From NCBI GenBank assembly GCA_013153205.1, contig JAADEW010000081.1:1-18434 (forward strand): DNA of 18,434 nt. The letters run 5' to 3'. The position numbers were made by a program, and so were the translations under genes. The DNA comes from Deferribacteres bacterium. Its GTDB lineage: Bacteria; Thermosulfidibacterota; Thermosulfidibacteria; Thermosulfidibacterales; Thermosulfidibacteraceae. This document shows, piece after piece, positions 7,145-14,311 of this stretch; positions within the stretch are counted from its first letter, which is position 1, and each line of letters opens with the position of its first letter. The notes beneath the pieces are model-generated. The model was given only the letters and a program-made list of their open reading frames with translations, did no database searches and had not been told where the DNA came from.

Positions 7145-8127
7145 GAGTGAAGCTTGCCCTTGCCCCTATGGTGAACCTTACCCACGCGGCTTTCAGGGAG
7201 CTGGTAGCCCACTTTGGAGGATGCCGCCTATTCTTTACTGAGATGGTAAATGTGCGCCACTTAAAATCACTTCCTCCATCTAAAGACCCGTATCTCTTTC
7301 CCGCCGAAAGGGATAGGCCCCTTGTGGTTCAGCTGGTGGGCAGGGAGCCTTCTGATTTTGAGTTCGCCGTGAGAAGGCTTGAAGAGCTTGGCTACACAGC
7401 CGGCTACAACCTCAACCTTGGGTGCACCAAAGGCAGGTTTCAGAGGTATGGATGGGGAGCATCCCTTTTAGAAGAGCCCTCTCTCGTTGACGAGATACTA
7501 TCCGCGATGAGCTCTTCAACGGAGAGGGAAATCAGCGTTAAGATGAGGGTTCCGAAGGGCTTTCCCCGTGGAACTTTTCCTGAACTGGTGGAAGTCTTTG
7601 AGAGGTGGAGAGTCAGCTTTCTGGTGGTTCACGCAAGAAGTCCTGAAGACGGCTTTAAGAGGCCCGCAAGGTGGCAGTTGCTGAAAAGGATAAAGGAGCA
7701 GACTTCTCTTGAGGTCTGGGGAAACGGCGATGTATTCTCCCCTGAAGATACACTTCGCATGGTTGAGGAGACGGGGGTTGACGGTGTGGTTATCGGGCGT
7801 GCGGCACTTATAAGACCGTGGATTTTTCGGGATGTTGAAGCCTGTCTCGGCGGCAAAAATCCCTTGCCTTTTGAGGAGGCGGCGGGAGAGGCTGTTGAGC
7901 TGTTTCCCCAATACCTGATGCGGTTTCTGCCTGAGCGCTGGTGGAGCAAGAGGCTTGACGCCTTCCTTTACTGGTTTCTGCAGAACTTCAGCGGTGCCCT
8001 CTTTTACTTCAGAAAACTGCTGAAATGCGGGGATTTTAACTCTAAAGTGCTACAGGTAAAAGAGCTCGTTGAGAAGGCAAAGGATGTGAGAAGCTATCCC
8101 GTTGCTCCATTCCTCCCCGTAAGGTGA
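7141..8127 (+). CDS. tRNA-dihydrouridine synthase family protein
   Basis: This 328-residue FMN TIM-barrel enzyme reduces uridine to dihydrouridine in tRNA D-loops, using NADPH. Seen: the N-terminal LALAPMVNLTHAAFR, the FTEMV strand, VVQLVG, the catalytic-cysteine region NLNLGC (C95), VKMRV, VVHARS, and the FMN-phosphate part WGNGDVFSPEDTLRMVEETGVDGVVIGRAAL. The C-terminal helical tRNA-binding domain follows (about 245-328). The usual NxNxGCP reads NLNLGCTKGRFQRYGWG here, so the proline after the catalytic cysteine is threonine. I cannot place it confidently in DusA, DusB or DusC. GTG at 7141 overlaps the TPR stop (GTGA). The gene probably shares the upstream transcript but is likely a housekeeping passenger. 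It ends 20 bases before the convergent rubredoxin-fusion gene, with no clear terminator between. Confidence 0.86.
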   Translation: MRVKLALAPMVNLTHAAFRELVAHFGGCRLFFTEMVNVRHLKSLPPSKDPYLFPAERDRPLVVQLVGREPSDFEFAVRRLEELGYTAGYNLNLGCTKGRFQRYGWGASLLEEPSLVDEILSAMSSSTEREISVKMRVPKGFPRGTFPELVEVFERWRVSFLVVHARSPEDGFKRPARWQLLKRIKEQTSLEVWGNGDVFSPEDTLRMVEETGVDGVVIGRAALIRPWIFRDVEACLGGKNPLPFEEAAGEAVELFPQYLMRFLPERWWSKRLDAFLYWFLQNFSGALFYFRKLLKCGDFNSKVLQVKELVEKAKDVRSYPVAPFLPVR

Positions 8128-8147
8128 AAGGCGCGTTTCAGAAAGCC

Positions 8148-8828
8148 TTACAGCTCTTCAAACTGGTCTTTGCCTGCTCCACACACGGGACACACCCAGT
8201 CTTCGGGAAGCTCTTCAAAAGGTGTCCCCGGCTTTATTCCGGAGCTCGGGTCTCCTTTTTCAGGGTCATACACATATCCGCATATTGTGCATCTGTATTT
8301 GCTCATTTCGCCCTCCTTTTTCTCTTCTTCAATGTATGTGGGAGCCTTTGGCGGCGACTTTCCCCCTTTGATTTCGTGGTAGAAGCTGTAGGTCATGGGC
8401 TCATCACCACTTAGTATTTCAGCCTCCACCACCTTTCCCAGAAAGAGGGTGTGGCTTCCGCAGTCAAGGGAGTCCATCACCTCGGCTTCCAGATAGCCCA
8501 CACTATAGTCCCTGACGATGGGTGATGATGTTTTACCTGAAAAGTAGTCCACTGCCTCAAATTTATTCACCTCTTTTCCGGACCGGAAGCCGAAAAGCCC
8601 TATAAACTCAAGGGGAGCCTTCACGGAAAGTATGCTCACTGAAAAGGCTTTGCTTTCCAGTATGCACTGGTGAGTGAAGTTTTCTCTGTTTATGCTTATG
8701 GCTATCGTGGGAGGTTTTGAGGTTATCTGAAAGACCGTATTGGCAATCTGTCCGTTCAGCTTTTCGCCTTTTCTTGATGCAACTATGTAGAGGCCACAGG
8801 TTATTTTGTGAAAAACACCTTTGTTCAT
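8148..8828 (-). CDS. hrb: Flavin reductase-rubredoxin fusion (high-molecular-weight rubredoxin)
   Basis: The 226-residue protein has two domains. Residues 1-160 are a flavin reductase-like FMN-binding domain (FHKITCGLYIVASRKGEKLNG, then the hydrophobic ISINREN strand and GHTLF-like GSHTLFLGKV). A lysine/glutamate linker (161-177) leads to a complete rubredoxin (178-226) with the Fe-binding cysteines C180 and C183 (CTICGY) and C213 and C216 (CPVCGA). Family knowledge: such fusions (Hrb) carry electrons from NAD(P)H to flavodiiron proteins that remove O2 or NO in anaerobes. No flavodiiron gene is in view. It is the last gene of the alaC-hom operon, 17 bases after hom, with a weak ribosome site. 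Its link to amino-acid synthesis is unclear. Confidence 0.88.
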   Translation of the reverse strand: MNKGVFHKITCGLYIVASRKGEKLNGQIANTVFQITSKPPTIAISINRENFTHQCILESKAFSVSILSVKAPLEFIGLFGFRSGKEVNKFEAVDYFSGKTSSPIVRDYSVGYLEAEVMDSLDCGSHTLFLGKVVEAEILSGDEPMTYSFYHEIKGGKSPPKAPTYIEEEKKEGEMSKYRCTICGYVYDPEKGDPSSGIKPGTPFEELPEDWVCPVCGAGKDQFEEL

Positions 8829-8845
8829 AATCTTTACTTGATTTA

Positions 8846-10156
8846 TCAGAAATGTTCGTTTTCTTCAACCCTTATGAGAACGGTTCTGGCACCCACCACG
8901 TCAAGGGTGTCTATCTCTTTCAGGGCTTTCTGCACGTCTTTTTCCTTTGCCTCGTGGGTCATCATCACCACAGGCACGAACCCTTTTTCCCTTCTTCCCT
9001 TTTGAATAACGGATTCTATGCTTATAGAGTGTTTTCCCAGCACCCCGGATATCTTTGAAAGGACTCCGGGTCTGTCAACGGCGGAAAATCTGATGTAGTA
9101 TTTGCAGGTCAGCTCATCTATGGGGATTATGTTCAGCCCCCTTTTTACTTTTGAATTGATGACGGGCACCCTCTGGGATATGCCTTTTGAGATGTCTCTG
9201 GCGATGTCCATTACATCGGCAACAACGGCGCTTGCCGTGGGGAGCATCCCGGCTCCCATTCCGTAGAACATGGTGTGTCCCACTGCATTTCCCACAACAC
9301 TTACCGCGTTGAAGGCTCCCTCAACCTTGGCGAGGGAGTGATTCTCCGGGATGAGGGTGGGGTGAACCCGCAGTTCTAAATCTTCGCCGCTCTTCTTTAT
9401 TATGGAAAGGAGCTTCACCTTGTAGCCGAAGTCCCGTGCGAAGCCTATGTCCTCCTTGGAAAGCCCCTTTATCCCCTCAACAAACACATCTTTCAGAGAG
9501 AGATATTCGCCTGACGCTAAAGTAGCCAGTATGGCGGTTTTGTGGGCGGCATCAATTCCCTCTATGTCCAGCGTGGGGTCCGCTTCTGCGTATCCTTCTT
9601 CTTGAGCCATGGATAGAGCTTCTTCAAAGGTGAGCTCTTCCTTCTCCATCTTGGTGAGGATGTAGTTGGCTGTGCCGTTTATGATTCCGTAAATCTTGAC
9701 AATATCGTTGGCGCACAGGCCCTCTCTTATTGCTTTCACAATGGGGATTCCTCCGGCAACGCTTGCCTCAAATCCTATGTCAACCCCGCATCTTTTTGCA
9801 CTTTCCAGTATCTCAAGCCCCTCTTCGGCGAGGAGGGCTTTGTTTGCGGTTACCACGTGCTTTTTTGCCTTTATAGCGTCAAGTATTATGCTCTTGGCGG
9901 GATTTATCCCTCCCACCAGCTCTATCACAATATCTACCTCTTCGTCGTTTATTATCTCGCGATAATCGGTGGTCTTCTGGTATGGCTCAAGGCTTACAGG
10001 CCTTTCTCTTTCAAGGTCAATGTCGCAGACCCACTTGAGCTTCAGGGGAAATCCGAGCTTGGATTCTATGGTTTTTCTGTTCTCCTCTAAAACCCTGATA
10101 ACCCCACAGCCAACGGTGCCTATACCGATGAGGGCTACTTTGACGCTGAAACCCAT
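8846..10156 (-). CDS. hom: Homoserine dehydrogenase
   Basis: This 436-residue enzyme reduces aspartate semialdehyde to homoserine for threonine and methionine synthesis. Seen: the NAD(P) motif GIGTVG (residues 11-16), ANKAL, the catalytic-domain signature GIINGTANYILTKM, and EGYAEADPTLDIEGIDAAHK with the conserved acidic residues and lysine. A C-terminal ACT domain spans about 353-436 (YYIRFSAVDRPGVLSKISGVL), the usual site of threonine feedback. Length is normal for the monofunctional, ACT-containing type without an aspartokinase domain. Its ATG lies 22 bases inside the 3' end of the aminotransferase gene, so the two are translationally linked. Confidence 0.95.
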   Translation of the reverse strand: MGFSVKVALIGIGTVGCGVIRVLEENRKTIESKLGFPLKLKWVCDIDLERERPVSLEPYQKTTDYREIINDEEVDIVIELVGGINPAKSIILDAIKAKKHVVTANKALLAEEGLEILESAKRCGVDIGFEASVAGGIPIVKAIREGLCANDIVKIYGIINGTANYILTKMEKEELTFEEALSMAQEEGYAEADPTLDIEGIDAAHKTAILATLASGEYLSLKDVFVEGIKGLSKEDIGFARDFGYKVKLLSIIKKSGEDLELRVHPTLIPENHSLAKVEGAFNAVSVVGNAVGHTMFYGMGAGMLPTASAVVADVMDIARDISKGISQRVPVINSKVKRGLNIIPIDELTCKYYIRFSAVDRPGVLSKISGVLGKHSISIESVIQKGRREKGFVPVVMMTHEAKEKDVQKALKEIDTLDVVGARTVLIRVEENEHF

Positions 10157-11343
10157 TTTTTCCTTTCTCCCAGGGTGAGGGCTTTTTTGAGTCCTTTCAG
10201 AGCCTGCCTTATCCTCTGCTCGTTTTCCACCAGGGCAAACCTCACGTAGTTGTCTCCATTGTAGCCGAACCCTATTCCCGGGGATACGGCTACTTTTGCC
10301 TCTCTTAACAGGAACAGGGAGAACTCAAGGGAGCCCATGTGCTTGTATTCATCGGGAATCTCTGCCCACACAAACATGGTCCCCTTGGGCTTTTCAACCT
10401 TCCATCCTATCCTGTTGAGTCCGTTGACCAGAACATCTCTTCTCTTTCTGTAAACCTCAACAATCTCCTTAACGCACTCCTGAGGACCGTTGAGAGCCAC
10501 TATTGCGGCTATCTGTATGGGCTGAAAGATGCCGTAGTCGTAGTAGCTCTTCAGCCTTGCCAGAGCCTCTATCACCTTTGCGTTGCCGCACACAAAGCCC
10601 ACCCTCCAGCCTGCCATGCTGTAGCTTTTGGACATGGAGAATATCTCAACGGCAACATCTTTCGCCCCCGGCACCTCCAGTATGCTGGGGGCTCTGTATC
10701 CGTCAAAGGTGAGGTCTGCATAGGCAAAGTCGTGTATCACCAGCATGTTGTGCTCTTTTGCAAAGTCCACCACCTTTTTGAAAAATTCGAGGTCAACCAC
10801 GGTGGTGGTGGGGTTGTGGGGAAAGCTGAGTATGAGGACCTCGGGAACGGGCCAGGTCTGCCTCACCGCCTTCATAAGGTTTTCAAAGAAGTCCTCGTTC
10901 TGGGAAAGGGGAACGGTTCTGATGTCCCCTCCCGCTATGATGGAGCAGTATGTGTGTATGGGGTAGGTGGGAGTGGGCACCATGGCCACATCACCGGGCC
11001 TTATAATGGCAAGGGTGAGGTGGGCAAGCCCTTCCTTGGCTCCTATGGTGGCAATGGCTTCCGTTTCCGGGTCTATGTCAACGTTGTATCTTCTTTTATA
11101 CCAGTTGGATATAGCCTCCCTCAGCTTGAACAGCCCCTTGGAGACGGAATACCTGTGGTTTTTCGGGTTTTTCGCCGCCTCTATAAGCTTGTTTACTATG
11201 TGTGGCGGGGTGGGAAGGTCGGGGTTTCCCATTCCCAGGTCTATAATGTCTTCTCCTTTTCTTCTCGCCTCGTATTTGAGCTGGTTCACCACCGCAAAGA
11301 CATAGGGAGGCAGCCTCTTAATCCTTAAAAATTCTCTTTCCAT
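10135..11343 (-). CDS. alaC: AlaC-like class I PLP aminotransferase
   Basis: This 402-residue fold-type I aminotransferase has DLGMGNPDLPTP near the N-terminus, SFPHNPTT (N177, pyridine-ring side), HDFAYAD (D205), the PLP lysine in SMSKSYSMAGWRVGF (K239), and the carboxylate-binding arginine in NYVRFALVEN. This pattern fits the glutamate-pyruvate transaminase AlaC/YfbQ group. Related family members act as LL-diaminopimelate or aspartate aminotransferases, so the substrate is not certain. A good AGGAGAGGGAG ribosome site precedes the ATG. It is the first gene of the minus-strand operon with hom and the rubredoxin fusion, and diverges from prmC. Confidence 0.86.
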   Translation of the reverse strand: MEREFLRIKRLPPYVFAVVNQLKYEARRKGEDIIDLGMGNPDLPTPPHIVNKLIEAAKNPKNHRYSVSKGLFKLREAISNWYKRRYNVDIDPETEAIATIGAKEGLAHLTLAIIRPGDVAMVPTPTYPIHTYCSIIAGGDIRTVPLSQNEDFFENLMKAVRQTWPVPEVLILSFPHNPTTTVVDLEFFKKVVDFAKEHNMLVIHDFAYADLTFDGYRAPSILEVPGAKDVAVEIFSMSKSYSMAGWRVGFVCGNAKVIEALARLKSYYDYGIFQPIQIAAIVALNGPQECVKEIVEVYRKRRDVLVNGLNRIGWKVEKPKGTMFVWAEIPDEYKHMGSLEFSLFLLREAKVAVSPGIGFGYNGDNYVRFALVENEQRIRQALKGLKKALTLGERKKWVSASK

Positions 11344-11419
11344 CTCCCTCTCCTTTTTGCTGGGATTAGCTTGATAGTTGCAAGAATATATAATTTGCGT
11401 TTATTTTCAAGTAAGTGTG
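11344..11419. promoter_or_regulatory. Divergent promoter region between alaC and prmC
   Basis: This 76-base AT-rich gap separates two divergent operons. On the plus strand TATAAT at 11389-11394 is a good -10 for prmC with a poor -35 (TTAGCT, 11366-11371, 17-base spacer). On the minus strand TTGAAA (complement of 11405-11410) with TATATT (complement of 11385-11390) is a possible pair for alaC, but its spacer of 14 is short. The elements overlap, so the two promoters may interfere. Confidence 0.4.
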
Positions 11420-12289
11420 ATGGACAGGGATAAAAAAGTCTGGACCGTAAGGGATGTTCTCAACTGGACCTGCGATTACCTTGAAAGCAAAGGTTTGCGG
11501 GATGTGCGGCTGGATGTGGAGTATCTTCTGGCGTATGTCCTGAAGGTCAACAGGCTCAACCTCTACATGCAGATGGACAGGCCCATGACGAAGAGGGAGC
11601 TTTCCGCCTTCAAGGCTCTTGTGAAGCGCAGGCTCAAGCGGGAACCCATCCAGTATATAATCAACAGGGCTTACATCTGGAAGTATGAGTTTTTCGTTGA
11701 AAAGGGGGTTTTCATACCGAGGAGGGAGACGGAAACCCTTATAGAGGCGGCGGTGAACGAGCTTAAAAGGAGAAAGGAAGCTTTCGTGCTTGATGTGGGC
11801 TGTGGCAGTGGGTGCGTTATCCTCTCTCTGGCGAAGGATGTGGAGGGCGTGAAGGGGATAGGGGTTGACATAGACCCTGTTGCCGTGGCGGTTTCGCACA
11901 AAAACCGCGAGCTTCTCAACCTTTCCCGGAAGGTCTTTCTGATTCAGGGCGACGCCTTTTCGCCTTTTAAAGGGCGGGAGCTGTTTGACGCCGTTGTTTC
12001 AAATCCTCCGTATGTCCGCTCTGATGAGATAGAGAGCCTTTCCGACGAGATAAGGGATTACGAACCGAGGGTTGCCCTTGACGGCGGCAAGGATGGACTT
12101 GATTTTATGAGAAAACTGGTGAAGGAATCCTATGGCTATTTGAAGCCATCAGGCTTCATCGCCGTTGAGGTGGGAGCGGGGCAGGCCCCTTCCGTCAGGT
12201 TTTTGATGGAGCGGGCGGGTTTTGCGAGGATAAGAACGGAGAAAGATTTATCCGGCATTGAAAGGGTGGTGATGGGATGGAAGCTTTAG
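11420..12289 (+). CDS. prmC: Release factor glutamine methyltransferase PrmC
   Basis: This 289-residue protein N5-methylates the glutamine of the GGQ motif in release factors RF1 and RF2, using S-adenosylmethionine. Seen: the N-terminal helical domain (1-75), then EPIQYII, the IPRRETETLIE motif (99-109), the SAM-binding DVGCGSGCVILSLA (125-138), and the catalytic SNPPYVR (194-200). ATG at 11420 is chosen over an upstream TTG at 11378, which would put the promoter-like TATAAT inside the gene. The ribosome site is weak. prfA, often just upstream of prmC in other genomes, is absent. The 3' end overlaps murA by 13 bases. Confidence 0.94.
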   Translation: MDRDKKVWTVRDVLNWTCDYLESKGLRDVRLDVEYLLAYVLKVNRLNLYMQMDRPMTKRELSAFKALVKRRLKREPIQYIINRAYIWKYEFFVEKGVFIPRRETETLIEAAVNELKRRKEAFVLDVGCGSGCVILSLAKDVEGVKGIGVDIDPVAVAVSHKNRELLNLSRKVFLIQGDAFSPFKGRELFDAVVSNPPYVRSDEIESLSDEIRDYEPRVALDGGKDGLDFMRKLVKESYGYLKPSGFIAVEVGAGQAPSVRFLMERAGFARIRTEKDLSGIERVVMGWKL

Positions 12290-13530
12290 TTATTGAAGGG
12301 GGAGTAAGGCTGAAAGGGGAGGTTGAGATAAGCGGCGCCAAAAACGCCGTGCTTCCCATAATGGCGGCGGCTCTTCTCACCCATGAGGAGTGCGTTATCC
12401 GCAACGTGCCTGACTTGAGGGATGTGAGGACCATGATAAGACTGCTTGAGAGCATGGGGGTGGAGGTCGTCTGGAAGGACAGGGAGCTGAGAATAAAGGC
12501 GCACAGTATAAAAGAGCCCCTTGCCCCTTACGAGCTGGTGAAGACCATGAGGGCGTCGGTGCTCGTTCTCGGTCCTCTGGTGGCAAGGGAGGGGGTTGCG
12601 AAGGTCTCTCTCCCCGGCGGATGCGCCATAGGAGAGAGGCCTATAGACCTTCACATTAAGGGGTTGAAGGCTTTAGGAGCCGATGTTGATATTGAAGAGG
12701 GGTATGTGATAGCCGAAGCCCCCGGTTTGAAGGGTGCTCTTTACATATTTGACAAGGTCACCGTAACCGGTACGGAAAACATTCTCATGGCGGCTGTTAT
12801 GGCTGAAGGGGAGACCATTCTTGAAAATGTTGCTCAGGAGCCGGAGGTGTGGGACCTAATCACCGTTTTGCGAAAGATGGGAGCGGAGATAGAAAAGGTG
12901 GAGCCCAACTCCCTCAGAATCGTGGGGGTTGACGGTCTTTGCGGCTTTGAGCACGAGGTTATGCCCGACAGGATTGAGGCGGCCACCTTCCTCATCACCG
13001 GGGCTTTGTGTTCCGAATACCTTGTTCTGAAAAACGCCAGAGCCGAGCACATGGTTGCCGTGATAGCCAAGCTGAGGGAGTGCGGGGTTGAGATGGAGGT
13101 TTCCCGCTCCGCTATCTCGGTGAAGGGGGCTGATGTTATAGATGCGGCGGATGTTGAAACCCAGCCTTATCCGGGATTTCCCACGGATGTTCAGGCTCAA
13201 TATATGGCCATGATGTCCCTTGCCAGAGGAACCTCGGTTATTACCGAAAACATCTTTGAGAAGAGGTTCACCCACGCGGCGGAGCTTAGAAGGATGGGAG
13301 CAAACATTCTGGTTGACGGCAATCAGGCGGTGGTGAGGGGGGTTGAGAAGCTCAAGGGCGCTCCCGTTATGGCTTCGGATTTGAGGGCGAGCGCATCTTT
13401 GGTGATAGCGGCCCTCGCCGCTGAGGGAAAGAGCAGGATATCCCGCATATACCATCTGGACAGGGGTTATGAAGCCTTTGACAAAAAACTTGAAGCTTTA
13501 GGGGCGAGAATAAGGAGGGTAAAGGAGTGA
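12277..13530 (+). CDS. murA: UDP-N-acetylglucosamine 1-carboxyvinyltransferase MurA
   Basis: This cytoplasmic enzyme makes the first committed step of peptidoglycan synthesis, moving enolpyruvate from PEP to UDP-GlcNAc. Its 417 residues are the normal length of the EPSP-synthase-like double inverse alpha/beta barrel. Seen: SGAKNAVLPIMAAALL with the active-site lysine (K22), MRASVLVLGPL, the LPGGCAIGERPIDLH loop with the catalytic cysteine (C116, the fosfomycin target), TGTENILMAA, PGFPTDVQAQ and DLRASASLVIA. The cysteine form predicts fosfomycin sensitivity at the enzyme level. It overlaps prmC at the 5' end and ends in TGATG with hisG. Confidence 0.97.
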   Translation: MEALVIEGGVRLKGEVEISGAKNAVLPIMAAALLTHEECVIRNVPDLRDVRTMIRLLESMGVEVVWKDRELRIKAHSIKEPLAPYELVKTMRASVLVLGPLVAREGVAKVSLPGGCAIGERPIDLHIKGLKALGADVDIEEGYVIAEAPGLKGALYIFDKVTVTGTENILMAAVMAEGETILENVAQEPEVWDLITVLRKMGAEIEKVEPNSLRIVGVDGLCGFEHEVMPDRIEAATFLITGALCSEYLVLKNARAEHMVAVIAKLRECGVEMEVSRSAISVKGADVIDAADVETQPYPGFPTDVQAQYMAMMSLARGTSVITENIFEKRFTHAAELRRMGANILVDGNQAVVRGVEKLKGAPVMASDLRASASLVIAALAAEGKSRISRIYHLDRGYEAFDKKLEALGARIRRVKE

Positions 13531-14150
13531 TGTTGAGTATAGCCGTTCCAAAAGGCAGGCTCTTTGACCACACATACGAGCTTTTCTCAAAGGTGGGAAT
13601 AAGGCTTGACAGGGTGAAAAAAGAGAAGAGAAAACTGCTCTTTGATTTTCCGGAATACGGGTTAAAGGTCATGATAGTTAAGCCTATGGATGTTGCCACC
13701 TATGTGGAATACGGAGCCGCCGATTTGGGTATAGCGGGAAAGGATGTGATACTTGAGCACATGGCAGATGTGTATGAGCCTTTGGACCTTGGGTTTGGCT
13801 ACTGCAGAATGGTGGTGGCAGAGCCCAAAGACGGTCCCACCATTGATAAAAGCATAGGGCTTAAGGTAGCCACCAAATATCCCAGAATAGCGGAAAGACA
13901 CTACGGCAAAAAGGGCATTCCCGTTGAGATTATACACCTTTACGGTTCCGTGGAGCTTGCCCCTTTGAGCGGGCTTGCCCATCAGATAGTTGACCTGGTG
14001 GAGACGGGCAAGACCCTCAAAGAAAATAACCTTGTTGAAGTTGAGACCATATTTGAAGTTACTGCCCGCCTTATAGTTAACCGCTCCAGCATGCGTCTCA
14101 ACCATGAAAAAATAACGGCGTTTATAAAAAAGATAGGCTCGGTTCTTTAA
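13530..14150 (+). CDS. hisG: ATP phosphoribosyltransferase, short form
   Basis: HisG joins ATP and PRPP in the first step of histidine synthesis. Seen: SIAVPKGRLFDHTYELF at the N-terminus, VKPMDVATYVEYGAADLGIAGKD, VATKYPRIAERHY, and the PRPP-binding LYGSVELAPLSGLAHQIVDLVETGKTL region, here in pieces. At 206 residues it lacks the C-terminal regulatory domain of long HisG. Known short forms need the HisRS-like partner HisZ, which is not in the window, nor is hisD. ATG at 13530 overlaps the murA stop, and AAGGAGGG at 13512-13519 is a strong ribosome site. The gene is followed by a terminator. Confidence 0.94.
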   Translation: MLSIAVPKGRLFDHTYELFSKVGIRLDRVKKEKRKLLFDFPEYGLKVMIVKPMDVATYVEYGAADLGIAGKDVILEHMADVYEPLDLGFGYCRMVVAEPKDGPTIDKSIGLKVATKYPRIAERHYGKKGIPVEIIHLYGSVELAPLSGLAHQIVDLVETGKTLKENNLVEVETIFEVTARLIVNRSSMRLNHEKITAFIKKIGSVL

Positions 14151-14191
14151 CCACTTCCGGCGTTTCTCTCCTCTTTTCCTGCCGGTTTGCC

Positions 14192-14219
14192 CCCTTCTCG
14201 TATGATAAGGGATTTTTTT
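14192..14219 (+). terminator. Rho-independent terminator after hisG
   Basis: CCCTT-C-TC pairs with GA-T-AAGGG around a GTAT loop: seven pairs with one C/T mismatch, followed by A and seven T (14213-14219). It lies 42 bases after the hisG stop. A second, looser pair (CCGGC at 14157-14161 with GCCGG at 14181-14185) lies just before it. Confidence 0.7.
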
Positions 14220-14226
14220 ATTCTTG

Positions 14227-14311
14227 TTGACATTGTTTAAAAAGATATGGTAGTGCTTAATCAAATTATAATAAACTTTTTTGAATATTGTTAAAATCGG
14301 GAGGTGTTAAA
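14227..14311 (+). promoter_or_regulatory. Upstream region of acyl-CoA dehydrogenase gene
   Basis: A perfect TATAAT is at 14267-14272 but has no good -35 at the right distance. A perfect TTGACA at 14227-14232 is too far from it and has only weak -10 candidates of its own. A strong ribosome site, GGGAGGTG, at about 14299-14306 fixes the start at ATG 14312. The region probably holds the gene's own promoter, perhaps activator-dependent. Confidence 0.45.

Noticed and set aside
8128..8149. AAGGC/GCCTT stem between convergent genes
   Set aside because: Only five pairs, a 12-base loop and no T-run in either direction; too weak for a bidirectional terminator.
8124..8414. Plus-strand open frame after the dihydrouridine synthase
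   Set aside because: It is antisense to the rubredoxin domain, whose cysteine motifs show the minus strand is coding.
13662..14264. Minus-strand open frame over hisG and the following gap
   Set aside because: No recognisable domain, and it crosses the hisG terminator; HisG motifs show the plus strand is coding.
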